Shown here: positions 35,441-45,117 of the stretch, in pieces | Layout: each line of letters begins with the position of its first letter | Numbering within the stretch: position 1 is the stretch's first letter | Origin: Cellulomonas chengniuliangii | Lineage (GTDB): Bacteria; Actinomycetota; Actinomycetes; Actinomycetales; Cellulomonadaceae | DNA length: 64,000 bases | Assembly (NCBI RefSeq): GCF_024508335.1 | Contig: NZ_CP101988.1 | Coordinates: 124,001 to 188,000 of the forward strand | Direction: 5' to 3' | Position numbers and translations under genes: made by a program | Notes under the pieces: generated by a model | The model's database searches: none | Told to the model about the DNA's origin: nothing | The model's input: the letters and a program-made list of their open reading frames with translations, nothing else

Positions 35441-37895
35441 CCTCGTCGGCGCCGTCGCCGCCGATCGGCGTGCGGGGCGTGCTCGTCCCGTGCGGCCGCA
35501 GCAGCAGCATCCAGTTCGCGCACGCCGCGATCAGCAGCGGCACCGTGATCGCGATGCCGATCGCCGGGATGACCACCCCGGAGTCGTTCACCGCGAACCC
35601 GATGCCCAGCGTGACGGCCAGTGACACGAGCCCGGCCCGCAGCATCGGCGCGTCCGTGCCGAGCCGGGTGAGCGGCGCCCCGGAGGACAGCCAGGCGTAC
35701 GCCCCGCCATCGGGGGCCTCCGCGGCGGTGCGCAGCGGGCGGCCCAGCACCAGGACCACCACGACCAGGCCGCCGATGGCGAGCAGCGTCAGCTCGTTGC
35801 TGAACAGGATGTCCACGTTCTGCTTGAGCTTGCGCACGACAACGGGCCACAGGCCGCCGTCCAGCACGGTCTCCACGAACCGGCCCAGGTGCGTGCGGGA
35901 GTCGGCGGGCCGCAGCCAGTCGAGCACCGCGAACCCCGTGACGGTCACCGCCCCTGCTGCCAGCACGGTGATCACGCGCCACCAGTTGAGCCGCACCCCG
36001 GCGGCGAGCAGGGCCAGCACCGCGAAGCCGGGCACCAGCGCGGGCGGGCCGCCGAAGTCGGCGCCGATGCTCGGCAAGCCGTCCAGGAGGGTCGCGGCGA
36101 TCCCGATCGCCACGATCACGCCCACCGCGGCGGCGCGGCGGCCGCGGGCGACGAGCGGGTTCGTGACGGCCACCGCGAGGAGCACGGTCGCGGTGGCGAA
36201 CAGGGCGAACGCCGTGTTGTTGAAGCCGTAGAACCGGCCGGCGACGAGCGAGCGCGTGCCCATCAGCGACTCGAGCTGCAGTGTGGCTCCGGTCGCGATG
36301 TCGATCGCGATGACCACCGCGGTGATCGCCGCGACGACGCCCAGCGGGCCGAGCAGCCAGTTGCGCCACCGCGGCAGCAGCGCGACGGCCGTGATGACCG
36401 CCACCCAGGTCACGATGAGCGCCGTCAACGCGTACGACGGCGGGTCGACCCGCCACCACGGGCTCATGTTCGCGAGGAACGTCGAGACCGGGATCGCCGC
36501 CACCGCGATGCCCGCGATGCGCAGCTGCTTGAGGACGATCGCCGCGTCGGTGCTCGCGGCGAGGGCCCGGCGGCTCTTGCGGGGGGCCCAACGGTCCAGG
36601 GCGCGGCCCCACCAGTCGAGCACCCGGCCGTTGAGGCCGATGGTCACCAACCCGTACAGGATCAGGTTGATCGTCACGAAGATCACGTAGAACGTGGGGA
36701 CTAGCGGCGTCACCGCGAGCACGTTGTCGTTGTCGTCCACGAGTTGTGCCACCCGCTTGCTCGCGAGCGCCGGCCCGGGGGTCGTGGTGATGGTGGTGCC
36801 GACCAGGGCGCCCTGCGGCGCGTCGCCGCGCAGGCCCAGCGCGGTGAGCAGCGTGGGGGTCACGTCGGTGGTCTGCAGGTATCCGGGCTGACGGGTGGAC
36901 CGTGTGGCCAGCAGCGCGTCGGCGTAGTCGCCGTCGCCGTTCGCCTGCGGCCCGCTCGCGGCCGCGAGCTGCAGTTGGGGGCGCCGGGACGAGTCGGCCA
37001 ACGAGGCGACGAGCACGGTCGTTTCTCCGCCGAACTCCTCGATGCCGGACAGCACCGCGCCCACGCGCGCGTCGATGGCCCGCGCCTGCTCGGCGTGCGT
37101 CGGCTCGGTGACGGCGTCCGGGCCGGTGAGCTCGGGGATCTCGACGTCGGGCGACGGCTCGTCGGTGGGCAGCGCGATGAGCCGGTCTGTGGTGCCCTGG
37201 CCCGGGTCCCGGATGGAGCCCACGTCGACGACCACGAGCTGGGCCTCGCCCTTGAGCGCGTTGAGCACCGCCGTCTCCAGCGCCGCCATGGTCCAGGGGC
37301 GGCTCTGGTGCTGGCCCACCGGCACGCCGTCGGCCCCGGCCAGCGCGATGGCGGCGCCCGGCCCGATGCCGACGGCAGGCGTCCCGCTGGCCGCGAGCGT
37401 GTCGCCCAGCAGCCCCAGGTGAGACGCGTAGTCGCCCTCGGCGGCCGCCTGCACGTAGTCGTCCCACGCGGGCGTCGCCTGGTCGGGAGCAGGGTCCCGC
37501 AGCGTGCGGCACGTGCGGTCGTCCGCCTCGAGGTCGGCGGCGCGGGCGCCTGCCGAGACGGCCAGCCACCCGTCGGCGGGGCAGTTCGACGAATGGACGG
37601 ACCTGGCGGCGATGTTGCCGACTGCCCCGTTCCGTGACAGCGACCACAGCGCGGGCGTGGTCAGCGTGCCCACATCGTCCCAGCGCAGGCCCGACGTGCC
37701 GATCAGCACCACCGGCGCCGTGTCGCGTTCCACTGCCGCCTGATTCGACGCGCTGGTCAGCGCGGGGGGCGACGCGGGCAGTGCTGCGGCGGCCGATCCG
37801 GCGAGCCCGAGCATCAGCACGAGCGCCGCCACCACAGCCGCCATCGCGGGGGCGAGGACGCGGCGGGGAGTCAGGGCGCGGGGGAGCGTCGGCAC
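35412..37895 (-). CDS. Large membrane protein with alkaline-phosphatase-like N-terminus
   Basis: An 827-residue protein. After a signal anchor (residues 12-38) comes a roughly 370-residue extracytoplasmic domain: APVVLIGTSGLRWDDVGTLT, VHSSNCPADGWLAVSAGARA, LVVVDVGSIRDPGQG, TTVLVASLADSSRRPQLQLA, and the block QPGYLQTTDVTPTLLTALGL. This follows the alkaline-phosphatase/sulfatase superfamily. The usual metal-binding Asp and nucleophile Ser/Thr positions are replaced (IGTSG for xDG, SSNCPADG), so hydrolysis is doubtful. About 11 membrane helices follow (VPTFYVIFVTINLILYGLVT to LLIAACANWMLLL). It is conserved in Actinobacteria next to the GT2 gene; a role in envelope polymer work is inferred. GTG start 37895. 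Confidence 0.75.
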   Translation of the reverse strand: MPTLPRALTPRRVLAPAMAAVVAALVLMLGLAGSAAAALPASPPALTSASNQAAVERDTAPVVLIGTSGLRWDDVGTLTTPALWSLSRNGAVGNIAARSVHSSNCPADGWLAVSAGARAADLEADDRTCRTLRDPAPDQATPAWDDYVQAAAEGDYASHLGLLGDTLAASGTPAVGIGPGAAIALAGADGVPVGQHQSRPWTMAALETAVLNALKGEAQLVVVDVGSIRDPGQGTTDRLIALPTDEPSPDVEIPELTGPDAVTEPTHAEQARAIDARVGAVLSGIEEFGGETTVLVASLADSSRRPQLQLAAASGPQANGDGDYADALLATRSTRQPGYLQTTDVTPTLLTALGLRGDAPQGALVGTTITTTPGPALASKRVAQLVDDNDNVLAVTPLVPTFYVIFVTINLILYGLVTIGLNGRVLDWWGRALDRWAPRKSRRALAASTDAAIVLKQLRIAGIAVAAIPVSTFLANMSPWWRVDPPSYALTALIVTWVAVITAVALLPRWRNWLLGPLGVVAAITAVVIAIDIATGATLQLESLMGTRSLVAGRFYGFNNTAFALFATATVLLAVAVTNPLVARGRRAAAVGVIVAIGIAATLLDGLPSIGADFGGPPALVPGFAVLALLAAGVRLNWWRVITVLAAGAVTVTGFAVLDWLRPADSRTHLGRFVETVLDGGLWPVVVRKLKQNVDILFSNELTLLAIGGLVVVVLVLGRPLRTAAEAPDGGAYAWLSSGAPLTRLGTDAPMLRAGLVSLAVTLGIGFAVNDSGVVIPAIGIAITVPLLIAACANWMLLLRPHGTSTPRTPIGGDGADEVSPPSPAAG

Positions 37896-38044
37896 CGGGC
37901 CAGCCTACGGTCGCACTAGGCTCGTCCCGTCGCGCGCAGGCGCCGGTCGCCGTGGTGCGCCCGCCGGGCGCACGGTATCCGCACGAGACCGTCACACACC
38001 GTCGCGCGGCAGCGCACGGCATGAGCACCGACCGGAGGACGTCC

Positions 38045-39001
38045 ATGCCCGTCCCGCGCTACGCGTACCTCGGCCCCGCCGGCACGTTCACCGAGGCCGC
38101 GCTGCGCCAGGTGGCCTCGCCGGACGAGGCCCGGTACCTGCCGCAGACGGACGTGGTCTCCGCGATCGAGGCGGTCCGCTCCCACCAGGCCGATTTCGCG
38201 GTGGTCGCCATCGAGAGCACCGCCGAGGGCGGCGTCACCGCGACCCTCGACGCGCTCGCGGTGGGCGAGCCGCTGGTGCTGCTGCGCGAGATGCTCGTGC
38301 CCGTCGGCTTCACGCTGGTCGCGGCGCCGGGCGTCCGCCTCGAGGACGTGCGCCGCATCTCGGCCCACCCGCACGCCTGGGTGCAGTGCCGCCGCTGGCT
38401 CGCCGAGCACGTTCCGGGCGCCGTCCACGTGCCCGCCACGTCCAACACCGCCCCCGCCGCCCTCATCGCCGAGCAGGTGGCCAGCGGTGGCGGCCCCCAG
38501 CTCGCGTTCGACGCCGCCTTGGTCCCGCCGCCCGCCGTCGCGCACTACGGCCTCGAGGTGCTCGCCGAGCACGTCGAGGACAACGACCGGGCCGTCACCC
38601 GGTTCGTGCTCGTGGGCCGCCCGGGCGAGGTGCCGCCGCCCACGGGCGCCGACAAGACGACGCTCGACGTGCACCTGCCCAGCAACGAGGCGGGCGCGCT
38701 GCTGGACATGCTCGAGCAGTTCGCCGCCCGCGGCGTGAACCTCTCCCGCATCGAGTCGCGGCCCATCGGCGACGCGCTCGGGCGGTACTCGTTCTCGATC
38801 GACGCCGAGGGCCACATCGCCGACGAGCGCATGGGCGAGGTGCTGATCGGCCTGCACCGGGTCTGCCCGCACGTGCGGTTCCTCGGCTCCTACCCGCGGG
38901 CGGACGACGTGCAGGCCGTGGTGCGGCGCGGCACCGCCGACGAGGACTTCGTCGCGGCGCGCGAGTGGCTGCGCTCGCTGCGCGCCGGCCGCACGCACTG
39001 A
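38045..39001 (+). CDS. pheA: Prephenate dehydratase
   Basis: A 318-residue enzyme converting prephenate to phenylpyruvate in phenylalanine synthesis. The catalytic domain runs MPVPRYAYLGPAGTFTEAAL (GPxGTFTE), VAIESTAEGGVTATLDAL and EDNDRAVTRFVLVGR (the T-R-F motif). The C-terminal ACT domain (about 205-285) holds VHLPSNEAGALLDMLEQFAA and NLSRIESRPIGDALGRYSFS, the phenylalanine-binding ESRP site, so feedback inhibition by Phe is likely. GGAGGACG precedes the ATG at 38045; an upstream ATG at 38021 is less well placed. Monofunctional, as is usual in Actinobacteria. Confidence 0.95.
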   Translation: MPVPRYAYLGPAGTFTEAALRQVASPDEARYLPQTDVVSAIEAVRSHQADFAVVAIESTAEGGVTATLDALAVGEPLVLLREMLVPVGFTLVAAPGVRLEDVRRISAHPHAWVQCRRWLAEHVPGAVHVPATSNTAPAALIAEQVASGGGPQLAFDAALVPPPAVAHYGLEVLAEHVEDNDRAVTRFVLVGRPGEVPPPTGADKTTLDVHLPSNEAGALLDMLEQFAARGVNLSRIESRPIGDALGRYSFSIDAEGHIADERMGEVLIGLHRVCPHVRFLGSYPRADDVQAVVRRGTADEDFVAAREWLRSLRAGRTH

Positions 39002-39049
39002 GCGCCTCGCCGCGCTGAGCGGCAGACCGTGCTGCGCGCCCCGGCGGCC

Positions 39050-40198
39050 TCAGGCGCGGGCGACCCGCACCACGAGGGCGCCCTCCTCGACGCGGGCCTC
39101 GACGTCGCACGCCCGACCGACGATGTCGCCGTCCACCTGCACCGGCTCGGTGCTCGAGAACCGGGCGTGGATCGTGCGGGCCCGGGTGTGGTCGATCCGG
39201 CCGATCTTCGCGGGAAGCTCGGTGCGCACCCCCACGCCCTGCAGCACGACCTCGCCGAAGAGCTGCGCCCAGCCGGCCACCCCGCCCCGGGTGTCGATCG
39301 CCGCGACGTCGAGCCAGCCGTCGTCGATGAGCGCGTCAGGCAGCAGGGTGAGCCCTCCAGGCAGCCGTCCGCAGTTGCCCACCAGCAGGCTGCGCAGGCG
39401 CAGGGTCTCCGGCGGGGCGCCGTCGAGGCGGACAGTCACGCGCAACCGCCGTCCGTGCAGGTGCCGGATCCCTGAGACGAAGTAGGCGATCCAGCCGACC
39501 CGGGCCTTGAGGTTGTCGTCGGTGTCGGCGATCATCGCCGCGTCGAAGCCGACGCCGGCGATCACCAAGAAGATGTGATCGCGGGACGCCTGGGCGCCGG
39601 GCGCGATCCGCTCGGCGGGCGATGTCACGTCGTCCTCCACCGAGCCGTCCCGCAGCACCCGCAGCCAGCCCACGTCGATCGTCCGGTCGGATCCCTCCAA
39701 GGCGATGCGCAGCGCCGCGGCAGGGTCGCCCAGCGGCAGGTCGAGGTTGCGCGCCAGCAGGTTGCCGGTCCCCACCGGCACGATGCCCATCGCCACCTTG
39801 GTTCCCGTCAGCGCCTCGGCGACCGCACGGACGGTGCCGTCGCCGCCCACCACCACCACCACGTCCGCGCCACGCCGCACGGCCTCACGCGCCTGGCCGA
39901 CACCCGGGTCCTCGACGGTGGTCTCGAGCCACAGCGGTGTCGTCAGGCCGATCTCGGCTGTCGCCCGCAGTATCTCGCCGCGCGCGGCCGCCACATCGGG
40001 CTTGGACGGGTTCGCGATGAACGCGACCAGCCGAGGCTCCGCGGGCTCGGCATCGGACGCGTCCCCCTCGGCCGCCGCAGCGTCCGCCGCGACCTTCAGG
40101 CGCAACTCCCGCAGCCGCCGCAGCACCACCACGGCGATGACCACAGCGCAGCCGGCCAGCACCAGGGCGCCGATCGCGACCCACGCCTCCCATGTCAT
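39050..40198 (-). CDS. Diacylglycerol kinase-like lipid kinase
   Basis: A 382-residue YegS/DagK-type lipid kinase with an N-terminal membrane helix (residues 5-27) and a short linker. The ATP-binding motif is [18 protein letters not shown] (GGDGT) and a Gly-rich [20 protein letters not shown] (GTGNDLAR-type) follows. The end is the beta-sandwich part including [20 protein letters not shown]. It phosphorylates a lipid or sphingoid-like alcohol at the membrane. The substrate is unknown. The ATG start is at 40198. It is convergent with pheA and divergent from serS. Confidence 0.85.
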   Translation of the reverse strand: MTWEAWVAIGALVLAGCAVVIAVVVLRRLRELRLKVAADAAAAEGDASDAEPAEPRLVAFIANPSKPDVAAARGEILRATAEIGLTTPLWLETTVEDPGVGQAREAVRRGADVVVVVGGDGTVRAVAEALTGTKVAMGIVPVGTGNLLARNLDLPLGDPAAALRIALEGSDRTIDVGWLRVLRDGSVEDDVTSPAERIAPGAQASRDHIFLVIAGVGFDAAMIADTDDNLKARVGWIAYFVSGIRHLHGRRLRVTVRLDGAPPETLRLRSLLVGNCGRLPGGLTLLPDALIDDGWLDVAAIDTRGGVAGWAQLFGEVVLQGVGVRTELPAKIGRIDHTRARTIHARFSSTEPVQVDGDIVGRACDVEARVEEGALVVRVARA

Positions 40199-40303
40199 GC
40201 CGACAACCTAGTGCCGCCACCGGCGACCCCGCAGAGGCGGCCCGCCGGCCGCCCACGAGGTATGACGGAGCCAGGCTGTGCCAGGGTCGATAGGCTCGTG
40301 CTT

Positions 40304-41581
40304 GTGATCGACCTGCGACTCGTCCGTGAGGACCCCGACCTCGTCCGTGCCAGCCAGCGTGCCCGAGGGGACGACCCGGGGCTCGTCGACCAGGTGCTCG
40401 ACGCCGACGCCCGCCGCCGGTCCGCGCTGACGGACTACGAGCGGCTGCGCGCCGAGCAGAAGGCGCTCGGCAAGCAGGTCGCGTCCGCGCAGGGCGACGA
40501 GAAGTCGGCGCTGCTGGCCCAGGCCAAGCAGCTCGCCGAGCAGGTCAAGGCGCTGCAGGCCGACGCGGAGGCCGCCGACGTCGCGGCCGGCGAGCTCGCG
40601 CGCAGCATCGGCAACGTCATCGAGGACGGCGTCCCCGCCGGCGGCGAGGACGACTACGTGGTGCTGCGCCACGAGGGCACGCCACGGGACTTCGCCGCGG
40701 AGGGCTTCACGCCGCGGGACCACCTCGAGCTGGGCGAGATGCTGGCCGCGATCGACACCGAGCGCGGCGCCAAGGTCTCCGGCGCACGGTTCTACTACCT
40801 CACCGGCGTCGGGGCCCGCCTCGAGCTCGCGCTGCTCAACGCCGCCGTCGACCGCGCCCTCGCGAACGGGTTCACGCCGGTGATCACCCCGACGCTGGTC
40901 AAGCCCGAGGTCATGGCCGGCACCGGGTTCCTCGGCGCGCACGCGGACGAGATCTACCGGCTCGAGGCGGACGACCTGTACCTGGTGGGCACCAGCGAGG
41001 TCGCGCTCGCGGGCTACCACTCGGGGGAGATCCTCGACCTGGCGGACGGCCCGCTGCGGTACGCGGGCTGGTCGGCCTGCTACCGCCGCGAGGCGGGCTC
41101 GTACGGCAAGGACACCCGCGGCATCATCCGCGTGCACCAGTTCCACAAGGTCGAGGCGTTCAGCTACACCACCGTCGAGGACGCCGCCGCGGAGCACCGC
41201 CGCATCCTCGGCTGGGAGGAGGAGATGCTGGCGCTGGCCGGGCTTCCCTACCGGGTGATCGACACCGCCGCCGGCGACCTGGGCATGAGCGCCGCCCGCA
41301 AGTTCGACTGCGAGGCGTGGCTTCCCACCCAGGAGCGCTACCTCGAGCTCACGTCGACGTCCAACTGCACGACGTTCCAGGCGCGCCGCCTGGGCATCCG
41401 GGAGCGCACCGCCTCGGGGGAGACGCGTCCCGTCGCCACCCTGAACGGGACGCTCGCCACGACCCGCTGGATCGTGGCGATCCTGGAGAACCACCAGCTG
41501 CCCGACGGCTCGGTGCGTGTGCCGGAAGGCCTGCGCCCCTACCTCGGCGGCCTCGAGGTCTTGGAGCCGGTGACTCGATGA
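40304..41581 (+). CDS. serS: Seryl-tRNA synthetase
   Basis: A 425-residue class II aminoacyl-tRNA synthetase charging tRNA-Ser. The N-terminal tRNA-binding coiled-coil arm spans about residues 30-100 ([20 protein letters not shown] ... [20 protein letters not shown]). Catalytic motif 2 is [33 protein letters not shown], and motif 3 is [19 protein letters not shown]. The GTG start at 40304 gives the normal N-terminus [18 protein letters not shown]. Its stop overlaps the start of the HAD gene by four bases (ATGA). Both of the tRNA-Ser genes in the window would be its substrates. Confidence 0.98.
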   Translation: MIDLRLVREDPDLVRASQRARGDDPGLVDQVLDADARRRSALTDYERLRAEQKALGKQVASAQGDEKSALLAQAKQLAEQVKALQADAEAADVAAGELARSIGNVIEDGVPAGGEDDYVVLRHEGTPRDFAAEGFTPRDHLELGEMLAAIDTERGAKVSGARFYYLTGVGARLELALLNAAVDRALANGFTPVITPTLVKPEVMAGTGFLGAHADEIYRLEADDLYLVGTSEVALAGYHSGEILDLADGPLRYAGWSACYRREAGSYGKDTRGIIRVHQFHKVEAFSYTTVEDAAAEHRRILGWEEEMLALAGLPYRVIDTAAGDLGMSAARKFDCEAWLPTQERYLELTSTSNCTTFQARRLGIRERTASGETRPVATLNGTLATTRWIVAILENHQLPDGSVRVPEGLRPYLGGLEVLEPVTR

Positions 41582-42399
41582 ACCACGCGCGCACCGCGGA
41601 CGGCATGCTGATCGCCCTCGACATCGACGGAACGCTGATGTCCTTCGGCGGGACGATCTCCCCCGCGGTGCGCGAGGCCGTCACCGGCCTCGTCGAGGCG
41701 GGCGCGCACGTCGTGCTCGCCACCGGCCGCTCCGTGGTCGCGACCGTGCCCGTGGCCCAGGACCTCGGCCTCGACACCGGGTGGGCCATCACGTCCAACG
41801 GCGCCGTCACGGTGCGGCTCGACCCGTCCCTCGAGGACGGGTACGAGCTGACCGAGACCATCACGTTCGACCCGGAGCCCGCGCTGCGGGTGCTGTCCCT
41901 CGAGCTGCCCGACGCGTTGTACGCCGTCGAGGACTTGGGCCGCGGGTTTCTGGTGAGCGCGCCGTTCCCTGAGGGCGAGCTCGGGGGAGACCACCGCGTC
42001 GTGTCCTTCGACGAGCTGTGCTCCGCGCCCTCGACCCGTGTGGTGATCCGGAGCCCGAAGAGCACCCCGGAGGAGTTCCACGAGCTGGTCGAGCGGGTGG
42101 GCCTGCACGAGGTCTCGTACGCGGTCGGCTGGACGGCCTGGCTCGACCTGACGCCCGGCGGCGTCTCCAAGGGCAGCGCGCTCGAGGAGCTGCGCCGCGC
42201 CCTGGGCGTCGAGCCCTTCGCGACTGTGGCGGTGGGGGACGGCTCCAACGACCTGGAGATGCTGCGCTGGGCCGCTCGTGGCGTCGCGATGGGCCACGCC
42301 CCCGAGGCGGTGCGGGCGGCCGCGGACGAGGTGACCGGGACCATCGACGACGACGGCGTCGTCGCTGTTCTGCGCGGGATGCTGTCCGCGGTCAAGTGA
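41578..42399 (+). CDS. HAD-family hydrolase (Cof type)
   Basis: A 273-residue Cof-like phosphatase (HAD-IIB). Motif I is [14 protein letters not shown] (nucleophile D15 and D17), motif [14 protein letters not shown], and motif [18 protein letters not shown] with Lys in [11 protein letters not shown]. The cap domain lies between. Such enzymes dephosphorylate sugar phosphates or flavin/pyridoxal phosphates; the substrate is not predictable. The ATG at 41578 overlaps the serS stop (ATGA), indicating translational coupling, a common actinobacterial serS-HAD arrangement. Confidence 0.9.
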   Translation: MNHARTADGMLIALDIDGTLMSFGGTISPAVREAVTGLVEAGAHVVLATGRSVVATVPVAQDLGLDTGWAITSNGAVTVRLDPSLEDGYELTETITFDPEPALRVLSLELPDALYAVEDLGRGFLVSAPFPEGELGGDHRVVSFDELCSAPSTRVVIRSPKSTPEEFHELVERVGLHEVSYAVGWTAWLDLTPGGVSKGSALEELRRALGVEPFATVAVGDGSNDLEMLRWAARGVAMGHAPEAVRAAADEVTGTIDDDGVVAVLRGMLSAVK

Positions 42400-42438
42400 C
42401 GTCGCAGCGGCCGCCGGCGTTGGGTCGGCGAGCCGCTC

Positions 42439-42528
42439 TGTGACCCGATTGTGACCGATATGGGCCGTCGGGCGGAGCGCTCACGCCCGCGGTGACGCCC
42501 ATGCGTCGATGTGACTCAATCGTGACCG
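42439..42528. promoter_or_regulatory. Operator-like cluster before the sugar ABC operon
   Basis: Two near-identical 19-bp elements, TGTGACCCGATTGTGACCG (42439-42457) and TGTGACTCAATCGTGACCG (42510-42528), agree at 16 of 19 positions. Each is itself an 11-bp-spaced direct repeat of GTGAC. Between them is GAGCGCTC (42475-42482), the core of LacI-type cellulose/glucan operators (TGGGAGCGCTCCCA), inside an imperfect palindrome GGGCG...CGCCC. All lie 122-211 bp before the ATG of the binding-protein gene. Confidence 0.55.
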
Positions 42529-42649
42529 CCTAAGCCGCGGTCTGGGGTTGCGCCCGGCGTCTGACAGGGCTTCCATCACTGGAAGGCAAATGCCCGCCGA
42601 CCAGGACTTTTCCCACTCTGGCGGCGGACCACGACGAGGTGGAGGTCAG

Positions 42650-44014
42650 ATGAACAGCATGGGTAGACGCCGCAGCAGGGCCACAGCGGTCAGCGCGGCA
42701 GGGGTCCTCCTTCTGGTGGGGGCGTGCGGCAGCAACGACGAGGGATCCGCGGAGGAGACGGCGGCCGCGATCGACTGCGCGCAGTTCGAGCAGTACGGCG
42801 ACCTGGAGGGCAAGACCGTCAGCGTCTACACGTCGATCGTGGACCCTGAGGCCGAGGAGCAGCGCGCGTCGTACAAGCCGTTCGAGGACTGCACCGGCGC
42901 CGAGATCGAGTACGAGGGCTCGCGCGAGTTCGAGGCGCAGCTCCCCGTCCGCCTCACCGCCGGGAACCCGCCGGACATCGCGTACATCCCCCAGCCCGGC
43001 TTCCTGAAGTCGCTCGTGGAGGACTTCCCGGACGCCGTGACACCGGCGGGCGAGGCGGTCGTCGCCAACGCCAACGAGTTCTACACCCCGGAGTGGGTGG
43101 AGTACGGCACGGTGGACGGCACGCTCTACGCCACGCCGCTGGGCGCCAACGTCAAGTCCTTCGTCTGGTACTCCCCGAGCGCCTTCGAGGGCGCCGGCTA
43201 CGAGGTCCCGACCACGTGGGACGAGCTCATGGACCTGAGCCAGCAGATCGTCGACGACGGGGCCATCCCGTGGTGCGCGGGCATCGAGTCCGGCGAGGCG
43301 ACCGGCTGGCCGGCCACCGACTGGGTCGAGGACGTGGTGCTCCGCACCGCCGGCGCGGACGTCTACGACCAGTGGGTCAACCACGAGATCCCGTTCAACG
43401 ACCCGCAGATCGTCACGGCGCTCGGTGCGGTCGGGGACATCCTGAAGAACCCGGAGTACGTCAACGGCGGCCTGGGCGGCGTCACGTCGATCGCCACGTC
43501 GGCGTGGAACGAGTCGGCCAACGGCATCCCCGACGGCACCTGCTGGCTGCACCGCGCGGCCAACTTCTACCAGGCCAACTGGGACGAGGGCCTCGAGGTC
43601 GCCGAGGACGGCGACGTCTACGCCTTCTACCTGCCGGGTAAGAGCGCCAGCGACAAGCCGCTGCTCGGCGGTGGAGAGTTCGTGACCGCGTTCAGCGACC
43701 GTCCCGAGGTCCAGGCCTTCCACGCCTACCTCTCCAGCCCGGAGTGGGCCAACGCCAAGGCGTCGGTCACCGGCCAGGGATGGTTCAGCGCCAACAGCGG
43801 CCTCGACTCCTCGCTGCTGCAGTCGCCCATCGACCAGCTCTCCTACGAGCTGCTCACCGACCCGAGCTACACGTTCCGGTTCGACGGGTCGGACCAGATG
43901 CCCGGGGCCGTGGGCGCGGGGACCTTCTGGACGGAGATGACCGCGTGGGTCGCCAGTGACAAGTCCGACCAGGACGTGCTCACCGCGATCGAGGCGAGCT
44001 GGCCTAGCTCCTGA
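42650..44014 (+). CDS. Sugar ABC transporter, solute-binding lipoprotein (alpha-glucoside type)
   Basis: A 454-residue extracellular binding protein. The signal peptide has the lipobox LLLVGACGSND (Cys28). Mature sequence begins EETAAAIDCAQFEQYGDLEG; further motifs are FEAQLPVRLTAGNPPDIAYI, YTPEWVEYGTVDGTLYATPL and PEWANAKASVTGQGWFSANS. This matches the alpha-glucoside (AglE-like) cluster of CUT1 sugar-binding proteins. The sugar is probably a di- or oligosaccharide; the exact one is unknown. GGAGGTCAG precedes the ATG at 42650. It is first of three genes, with the two permeases downstream and an operator-like region upstream. Confidence 0.9.
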   Translation: MNSMGRRRSRATAVSAAGVLLLVGACGSNDEGSAEETAAAIDCAQFEQYGDLEGKTVSVYTSIVDPEAEEQRASYKPFEDCTGAEIEYEGSREFEAQLPVRLTAGNPPDIAYIPQPGFLKSLVEDFPDAVTPAGEAVVANANEFYTPEWVEYGTVDGTLYATPLGANVKSFVWYSPSAFEGAGYEVPTTWDELMDLSQQIVDDGAIPWCAGIESGEATGWPATDWVEDVVLRTAGADVYDQWVNHEIPFNDPQIVTALGAVGDILKNPEYVNGGLGGVTSIATSAWNESANGIPDGTCWLHRAANFYQANWDEGLEVAEDGDVYAFYLPGKSASDKPLLGGGEFVTAFSDRPEVQAFHAYLSSPEWANAKASVTGQGWFSANSGLDSSLLQSPIDQLSYELLTDPSYTFRFDGSDQMPGAVGAGTFWTEMTAWVASDKSDQDVLTAIEASWPSS

Positions 44015-44020
44015 CGCATC

Positions 44021-44069
44021 GGACCGGCGTGACGGGCGGCGCGTGCAGCGTCGCCCGCCACGCCGGTCC
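44021..44069 (+). terminator. Stem-loop between binding protein and permease genes
   Basis: GGACCGGCGTG (44021-44031) pairs perfectly with CACGCCGGTCC (44059-44069), with GGGCG/CGCCC inside. It starts 7 bp after the stop. Such a loop typically stabilises the binding-protein mRNA and limits read-through so that permeases are made in smaller amount. Confidence 0.7.
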
Positions 44070-44127
44070 GTCCCCCCTGCCGGCGTGACGAGGCGCCGGT
44101 CGAACGCGGCGTGGAAGGTGAGGAGCG

Positions 44128-45117
44128 ATGGACTGGCTGATCAACGCTGGGTCCACCGGACACAAGTTCGTCCTGATGTTCGTGGCGATCATGCTGTTCG
44201 TGGTGGTGATGGGAGCGATCCTGCTGGCGGTGGACCGCCCGAAGCGGGTCCCCGGCTGGGTGGTGGCCGCGGCGTTCCTCGGCCCCACCGTGATCGGGCT
44301 GGGCTTCGGGCTGGTGTATCCCGGGCTGCGGACGGTGTGGGGGTCCTTGCTCGACAGCAAGGGCAAGGACTACGTGGGGCTGGAGAACTACGTCCGCGTC
44401 TTCTCCGAGGACCAGTTCCAGACCGTGCTCCGCAACACCCTCATGTGGGTGATCCTCGTGCCGCTGCTGGCCACCCTGATCGGGCTCGTCTACGCGGTGC
44501 TGGTGGACCGGACCCGGTTCGAGTACCTCGCCAAGACGCTGATCTTCCTGCCCATGGCGATCTCCATGGTGGGGGCCGGCATCATCTGGAAGTTCGTCTA
44601 CGAGTTCCGGCCCGACCAGCCGGGCGTCAACCAGATCGGCATCCTCAACCAGCTCCTGGTGTGGCTTGGCCTGCCGCCGCAGCAGTTCCTGCTCAGTGAG
44701 CCCGCGAACACGCTGTTCCTCATCGCGGTGATGATCTGGATCCAGACCGGGTTCGCGATGACGGTGCTGTCCGCCGCGATCAAGGCCATCCCCGACGACA
44801 TCGTCGAGGCCGCCCGGCTCGACGGCCTCCACGGGACCAAGATGTTCCGCTTCATCACGGTGCCCAGCATCCGGCCCGCGCTGGTGGTCGTGGTCACCAC
44901 CATCGCCATGGGAACCCTCAAGGTGTTCGACATCGTGCGGACCATGACCGGCGGCAACTTCGGCACCTCCGTCGTCGCGAACGAGTTCTACGTGCAGAGC
45001 TTCCGCATCCGCGACCTGGGGCTCGGCGCCGCGCTCGCGGTGATCCTCTTCGTCCTGGTGATCCCGCTGGTGATCTACAACGTCCGCCAACTGCGCATCG
45101 CGGAGGAGATCCGATGA
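44128..45117 (+). CDS. Sugar ABC transporter permease (MalF/AglF type)
   Basis: A 329-residue CUT1 permease with about 8 membrane segments; an extra N-terminal helix (residues 10-32) precedes the usual six. The EAA loop that contacts the ATPase is IVEAARLDGLHGTKMFRFIT VPSI, as in this family. The sequence DYVGLENYVRVFSEDQFQTV is a typical periplasmic segment. GGAG(C) lies before the ATG at 44128. Partners are the binding protein upstream and the second permease, whose ATG overlaps this gene's stop. Confidence 0.9.
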   Translation: MDWLINAGSTGHKFVLMFVAIMLFVVVMGAILLAVDRPKRVPGWVVAAAFLGPTVIGLGFGLVYPGLRTVWGSLLDSKGKDYVGLENYVRVFSEDQFQTVLRNTLMWVILVPLLATLIGLVYAVLVDRTRFEYLAKTLIFLPMAISMVGAGIIWKFVYEFRPDQPGVNQIGILNQLLVWLGLPPQQFLLSEPANTLFLIAVMIWIQTGFAMTVLSAAIKAIPDDIVEAARLDGLHGTKMFRFITVPSIRPALVVVVTTIAMGTLKVFDIVRTMTGGNFGTSVVANEFYVQSFRIRDLGLGAALAVILFVLVIPLVIYNVRQLRIAEEIR

